The notes under the pieces were generated by a model that saw only the letters and a list, made by a program, of their open reading frames with translations, had not been told where the DNA came from and did no database searches. Positions 60,280 to 64,000 of a stretch of 64,000 bases of DNA are shown one piece after another. The stretch is taken from the NCBI GenBank assembly GCA_027625095.1, contig JAQBXN010000018.1, forward strand, positions 1 to 64,000. Direction: 5' to 3'. Positions within the stretch are counted from its first letter, which is position 1. Each line of letters starts with the position of its first letter. Both the position numbers and the translations under genes were made by a program. This DNA comes from Planctomycetota bacterium (GTDB taxonomy: Bacteria; Planctomycetota; PUPC01; JACPCR01).

Positions 60280-60538
60280 TGGTTGGACTTCTTTCGCTCC
60301 GCATGTGGAAGTGAAGACTGAAAGCACCGTCGAAGTTTAGCCGGCAAATCCTCTTCACCCTGAAAGGGGTCGGAGCAGACATTGAATTCGGAATGACGAT
60401 TTCCTCCCATTCAGATGCGAAATTTACCCCTCAAACAGCGTGAGCACCCGGGTCCAGATTCTTCATTCTTTGCCCTGCAAACAGTTCGCGCACCCAACTC
60501 CGCCCTACTCCCAGAGGCGGCCCAAACTGGTCCGGCCC

Positions 60539-62011
60539 CTAGGCGATCAGTTCGTGCAGGACTTCTCCAGCTACATCGGTCAGACGGAAATCTCTGCCGT
60601 TGAAACGATAGGTGAGTTTAGTGTGCTCAAGCCCAAGCAGGTGAAGTATGGTTGCATGGATGTCATGGACGCTTACCCGGTTTTCGATGGCCTTATATCC
60701 GAATTCATCCGTGCGGCCATACTGGACTCCCCCCTTGATCCCACCGCCAAGAAAAGCGGTGGTGTAGGCGTGGGGGTTGTGGTCTCGTCCGCCCTTGTCC
60801 TGAGAATCGGAGGTCCGGCCGAACTCCCCGCCCCATATCACCAGAGTATCCTCCAGCATCCCGCGGGCCTTGAGGTCTGAAATCAAAGCCCCTGTTGCCT
60901 GGTCGATACTCGCGGCGCAGGCACGGTGGTTGGCATTGATATCATTGTGGCCATCCCAGGGGACGTCCCCCACCCCACCACCAGGCGTTTTGGTTGAAGT
61001 CGCGAAGACCTGGACGAATCGGACACCGCGTTCGATGAGCCGGCGAGCGATCAGACAATTGCGTCCGTAGTCCTTGGAGTCGTCATTGTTCAGGCCATAC
61101 ATCTCCCGAATGTTTTCCGGTTCACTTGTAACATCGAAAGCTTCAGGCGCGGCCACCTGCATCCGGTAAGCAAGTTCAAAGGATTCGATCCGGGCCGCCA
61201 GATCAGAATCAAAAGGCCGTTTCTGAAGGTGGCGTCGATTGGCCACCGCCAAAGCATCCAGCATCTTTCGCTGCTGTTCATCCGAGACACCAGCCACCCT
61301 GTCCATATTGGCGATTGGTTTAGGCCCCCTAGGATCGAGCGAAGTTGCCTGATAGACAGAGGGCAGGAATCCCGCCGACCAGATCGGATCACCGCCCCGG
61401 GGTTTTGTCCCGTGCATGACCACAAAGCCGGGCATATTTGAATTCTCGCTTCCCAGCCCGTAGCTGACCCAGCTTCCCATACTTGGGAATCCCTGCCGGA
61501 TCATGCCTGAGTTCATTTCAAGCATTGCCGGGGTGTGATTGTTCGATTGCGAATAACAGGAATAAATGAAAGCCATGTCATCCACATGCTTCGCCATGCT
61601 GGGCAGAATCTCCGAGACCCAGGCGCCGGATTCACCATGCTGCTTGAACTCAAAAGGCGACTTCAGGCAATTGCCGCTCGTTGTAAAGAATCCTGTCTTG
61701 GGGTCAGCTCCCGCGAGCTTCTGTCCATCACGATTCTGCAGCTCTGCCTTGTAATCGAACGTGTCCATCTGCGATGGGCTGCCCGTCTGAAACAGCCAGA
61801 TGATCTGTTTTGCTTTGGGAGCAAAGTGCGGTGATTTCGCCGCCAACGGGTTCACCAGCACAGGTGCGGAAGCGATTACTCCCTCCTGATGCAAGAGAGA
61901 AGTCAGAGCAAGTGAACCACACCCAAGTCCGACGCGTTCAAGAAACTCGCGTCGCGAGGCTGGTGCTCCCGCGAAAAAGTGCTGCTGGTGTTTTTGAGAT
62001 GGTTTGTTCAT
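60539..62011 (-). CDS. DUF1501 protein with Tat signal
   Basis: A 490-residue DUF1501 (sulfatase-fold) protein. The N-terminus holds a twin-arginine motif (ASRREFLERVGLG), so export is folded through Tat. Family motifs include IWLFQTGSPSQMDTFDYKAEL, FVVMHGTKPRGGDP, then VPWDGHNDINANH and TLVIWGGEFGRTSDSQDKGG and the ending HDIHATILHLLGLEHTKLTY. DUF1501 proteins lie beside DUF1549/DUF1553 genes in planctomycetes and related phyla; the function of the pair is unproven. It follows the larger gene by 76 bases on the same strand. Confidence 0.93.
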   Translation of the reverse strand: MNKPSQKHQQHFFAGAPASRREFLERVGLGCGSLALTSLLHQEGVIASAPVLVNPLAAKSPHFAPKAKQIIWLFQTGSPSQMDTFDYKAELQNRDGQKLAGADPKTGFFTTSGNCLKSPFEFKQHGESGAWVSEILPSMAKHVDDMAFIYSCYSQSNNHTPAMLEMNSGMIRQGFPSMGSWVSYGLGSENSNMPGFVVMHGTKPRGGDPIWSAGFLPSVYQATSLDPRGPKPIANMDRVAGVSDEQQRKMLDALAVANRRHLQKRPFDSDLAARIESFELAYRMQVAAPEAFDVTSEPENIREMYGLNNDDSKDYGRNCLIARRLIERGVRFVQVFATSTKTPGGGVGDVPWDGHNDINANHRACAASIDQATGALISDLKARGMLEDTLVIWGGEFGRTSDSQDKGGRDHNPHAYTTAFLGGGIKGGVQYGRTDEFGYKAIENRVSVHDIHATILHLLGLEHTKLTYRFNGRDFRLTDVAGEVLHELIA

Positions 62012-62087
62012 GAGGTTGTTTCTTTTACTGGAAGTGGTCCCGGAGCTCAGCGACGCGTCTTACGCCCTTGCGGAAAGGCCACACGAT

Positions 62088-64000
62088 TTAATCCACATAC
62101 ACAAATTCATTCGTACAAAGAAGCAGATGACAGAAATCCCGGAACGCCAGGTCCTCTGCGTTTGCTGCTGTGCCCCTTGACTGTTTTTGTGTCTCGATAA
62201 AAGCAAGCATCTGTTGCTTCTCGTCCGATTCCGGCTTTCGGGACAGTGCTGTCTGGTATGCCGCGTCGACTGCTTCCGGCAAAGCAATTTCAGCTTTAGG
62301 CCGAACCCGGGCAGCAAACTTTCCCGCCCAGTCGCTTATTGTGGGTGAATTCATCAAAGTCAGTGCCTGTGGGGCAACGGTGCTCTCCTCACGATTACCA
62401 ATCCCCTGCATCGCATCGGGGGCATCGAAAAGCTGCAGCATGGGCATAAGTTGGCCGCGCTTGACGGTGAGGTAAATGCTGCGTCTGGCAGTCTTCTCGT
62501 CAAGAGAACCTGCCCCAAACATATTCTCATCGAGGATTCCGCTTACTGAAAGAAGCGAATCACGAATGATCTCAGCCTCCAACCGGCGGACGTCTCTTTT
62601 CCAGAAAAGAAGGTTCTCCGGGTCTTTTTCAAAGTTGCCCGGCAAGTCCATACCTGCCTGCATGTAAGTGGCGCTGGTCATCATAAGGCGGTGGAGGCCT
62701 TTGAGCTTCCATCCGCTGGCGATCAGTTCATTGGCAAGCCAGTCGAGTAGCTCGGGATGCGAAGGCCTCTCACCCCGAGTCCCGAAATCGGAGGGAGTTG
62801 CCACAATACCACGACCGAAATGCTGGTGCCAAAGCCGGTTCACAATGACTCTGGCCAGAAGATTTCCAGCGCCGGATTCCACGTCGGCCAACCAGTCGGC
62901 CAAAGCGACCCGCTCGGGCTTGGCTGCCGGTTTGCCATTACCCTCCGCCGGACTTTCAACCCAATTCTTTTCGTGATCTTTGTTCCGCATCAGCACTTGA
63001 AGGAATCCTGGGGTCGCTTCGCCCCGTTTCTGATCGGAATTTCCACGATTTAGAAAGAATGCTTTGTAGGTATTCGCGCCAAAGTCATAGGTGGTGCCTT
63101 TCACCTTCGCCGAATAGATCATCGTAAGTTCAGGCTTGGGCGCTTTCTTATCGTGGTCCGCAACGACCGTGTTCAATTTCAGCCACTCTTCATCGACGGT
63201 TTTGTACCAGTCCAGGACGGTCTTGGTCTGCTTTTCGTCCCACTTATCTGCAGCCAGCTTCAATAAGTCATGAACATCTTTGGGTGGTCCACCCGACGAG
63301 GATTGGAAATAAAAGCCTGAGGGTCCGCCTCCGTTGACAATCTTGATCAACAGATCATTGACTCCATTCTTGAGAGGGATGTCTACCTTCTCCTGATCCG
63401 GTGCTGCGCCACGCCCGATCTTCTTGGCCAGCACCTCCTTACTATTGATCCAGACCTTGATGGAATCGTCGCTGCCCAGGGAAAGAGCGAGAGTCTGAAC
63501 GTCCGGCGACTCGATAGTTCTGTAGATGTAGTTCGCCGAATTACCTCCCGTAAGCGTGTTGTGAACAGTGCCGTCCACCCACGTCGGCTGCTCCGTCCAC
63601 TTCACCTTGCCGTCTTTGTAGGTCTTCGTCAGATCGAGTTCTGTTTCCGGCGGGAACGCTTCGTCATGGGCTTTGTCGAAGCTGTCGCTTGGGAATGGGC
63701 CGATGTGGTGCCAGTTACCCAACTTGGGAGGAGCCGGATCTTCTTTGCGATTCTTGAACCATTCCTGCATGCGGCCAGGCAAATGTTCCTTTTCAAAGTT
63801 TGTAAGGGCCGCCACCAGCGGAGCGCGCACCTGATCGAATTCGGCCTTGGCCTTCTTGTAAACATCGGGCTGCAGGTCGATTCCAGAATCCGCAAAGCCG
63901 ACTTCCGAAAAACAGGATACGAGCCGGTAATAGTCATGCTGCGACACTGGATCATATTTGTGGCTGTGACACCTGGCGCAGCCAATGGTGAGCCCAAGCA
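62088..64000 (-). CDS. DUF1549/DUF1553 cytochrome-type protein, 5' end beyond the window
   Basis: The frame is open to the window edge, with 637 residues visible; an internal GTG at 63947 is not the true start. The first visible residues, TIGCARCHSHKYDP and SQHDYYRL, are the end of DUF1549 and include a CxxCH heme-type motif. A beta-sandwich insert follows (about 90-245 of the visible part; WHHIGPFPSDSFDKAHDEAF, LSLGSDDSIKVWINSKE), then DUF1553 (VIVNRLWHQHFGRGIVATPS, WKRDVRRLEAEIIRDSLLS, QALTLMNSP). The pair with DUF1501 is widespread in planctomycetes. Confidence 0.93.
   Translation of the reverse strand, partial: LGLTIGCARCHSHKYDPVSQHDYYRLVSCFSEVGFADSGIDLQPDVYKKAKAEFDQVRAPLVAALTNFEKEHLPGRMQEWFKNRKEDPAPPKLGNWHHIGPFPSDSFDKAHDEAFPPETELDLTKTYKDGKVKWTEQPTWVDGTVHNTLTGGNSANYIYRTIESPDVQTLALSLGSDDSIKVWINSKEVLAKKIGRGAAPDQEKVDIPLKNGVNDLLIKIVNGGGPSGFYFQSSSGGPPKDVHDLLKLAADKWDEKQTKTVLDWYKTVDEEWLKLNTVVADHDKKAPKPELTMIYSAKVKGTTYDFGANTYKAFFLNRGNSDQKRGEATPGFLQVLMRNKDHEKNWVESPAEGNGKPAAKPERVALADWLADVESGAGNLLARVIVNRLWHQHFGRGIVATPSDFGTRGERPSHPELLDWLANELIASGWKLKGLHRLMMTSATYMQAGMDLPGNFEKDPENLLFWKRDVRRLEAEIIRDSLLSVSGILDENMFGAGSLDEKTARRSIYLTVKRGQLMPMLQLFDAPDAMQGIGNREESTVAPQALTLMNSPTISDWAGKFAARVRPKAEIALPEAVDAAYQTALSRKPESDEKQQMLAFIETQKQSRGTAANAEDLAFRDFCHLLLCTNEFVYVD

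Larger units (their letters stand above)
59854..60538. other. 685-base gap without an intact gene
   Basis: This stretch holds a 68-base tandem duplication (60144-60279), a likely gene remnant on the minus strand (60032-60143), and C-rich segments near 59940-60000. No complete coding frame or RNA gene was recognised. Confidence 0.55.

Overview
ORGANISM. The window looks like chromosomal DNA from a bacterium of the PVC group (most like Planctomycetota) or a similar glycan-degrading candidate phylum such as Poribacteria, Hydrogenedentota or Latescibacterota. The grounds are a DUF1501 protein (Tat-exported) beside a DUF1549/DUF1553 protein with a CxxCH motif, a MoxR/DUF58 cluster with a very large DUF4175-like membrane protein, several PQQ/NHL beta-propeller proteins, NPCBM and CBM9-like domains, and many xylose-isomerase-like TIM barrels. 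No rRNA, tRNA or CRISPR array was seen, so the phylum is an inference. LAYOUT. (1) 1-0.5 kb: STAS anti-sigma antagonist and the start of a partner gene. (2) 0.7-17.1 kb: catabolic island with an M81 (MlrC) metallopeptidase, a beta-helix protein, a nucleotidyltransferase pair, a ceramidase-family hydrolase, a sialate O-acetylesterase, a 1392-residue PL26-like rhamnogalacturonan lyase homologue, two TIM-barrel isomerases, an M20 peptidase and a Gfo/Idh dehydrogenase. (3) 17.2-23.7 kb, minus strand: a compact four-gene redox operon encoding a NuoE-NuoF fusion, a 730-residue iron-sulfur protein with two internal cyclic-nucleotide-binding domains, a membrane cytochrome b-like protein and a membrane-anchored decaheme cytochrome c. 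This is the best candidate here for an undescribed system: an NAD(P)H-to-periplasm electron conduit apparently gated by a nucleotide sensor. (4) 24-31 kb: two paralogous exported NHL propellers separated by a decayed zone with a frameshifted MazF gene, a GNAT gene stub and small palindromic elements. (5) 31.2-48.2 kb, plus strand: DUF4175-like protein, NPCBM protein, lipoprotein, MNT/HEPN pair, two MoxR ATPases (the first with Arg in place of the Walker A Lys), DUF58, a 1568-residue TPR/PQQ protein, a DUF1961-like protein and a P1 (DmpA) peptidase. (6) 48.2-58.2 kb: heparinase II/III-like protein with its TIM-barrel partner, then a three-gene operon of a transglutaminase-like protein, a DUF4091/GH123-like protein and a TPR/CBM9-like protein, then a truncated BACON/CBM fragment. 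(7) 58.4-59.9 kb: three overlapping small genes, the last frameshifted. (8) 60.5-64 kb: DUF1501 and DUF1549/DUF1553 pair, the second running off the window. HOW IT FITS TOGETHER. Most genes look like a particle-associated glycan eater: exported lyases, esterases and propellers act outside the cytoplasm, and TIM-barrel isomerases with Gfo/Idh enzymes process released sugars or polyols. The redox operon could dispose of the resulting reductant. Several scars (a sulfatase stub, a GNAT stub, a truncated BACON/CBM gene, frameshifted genes) and a family of small palindromic repeats show that this region is being rearranged.
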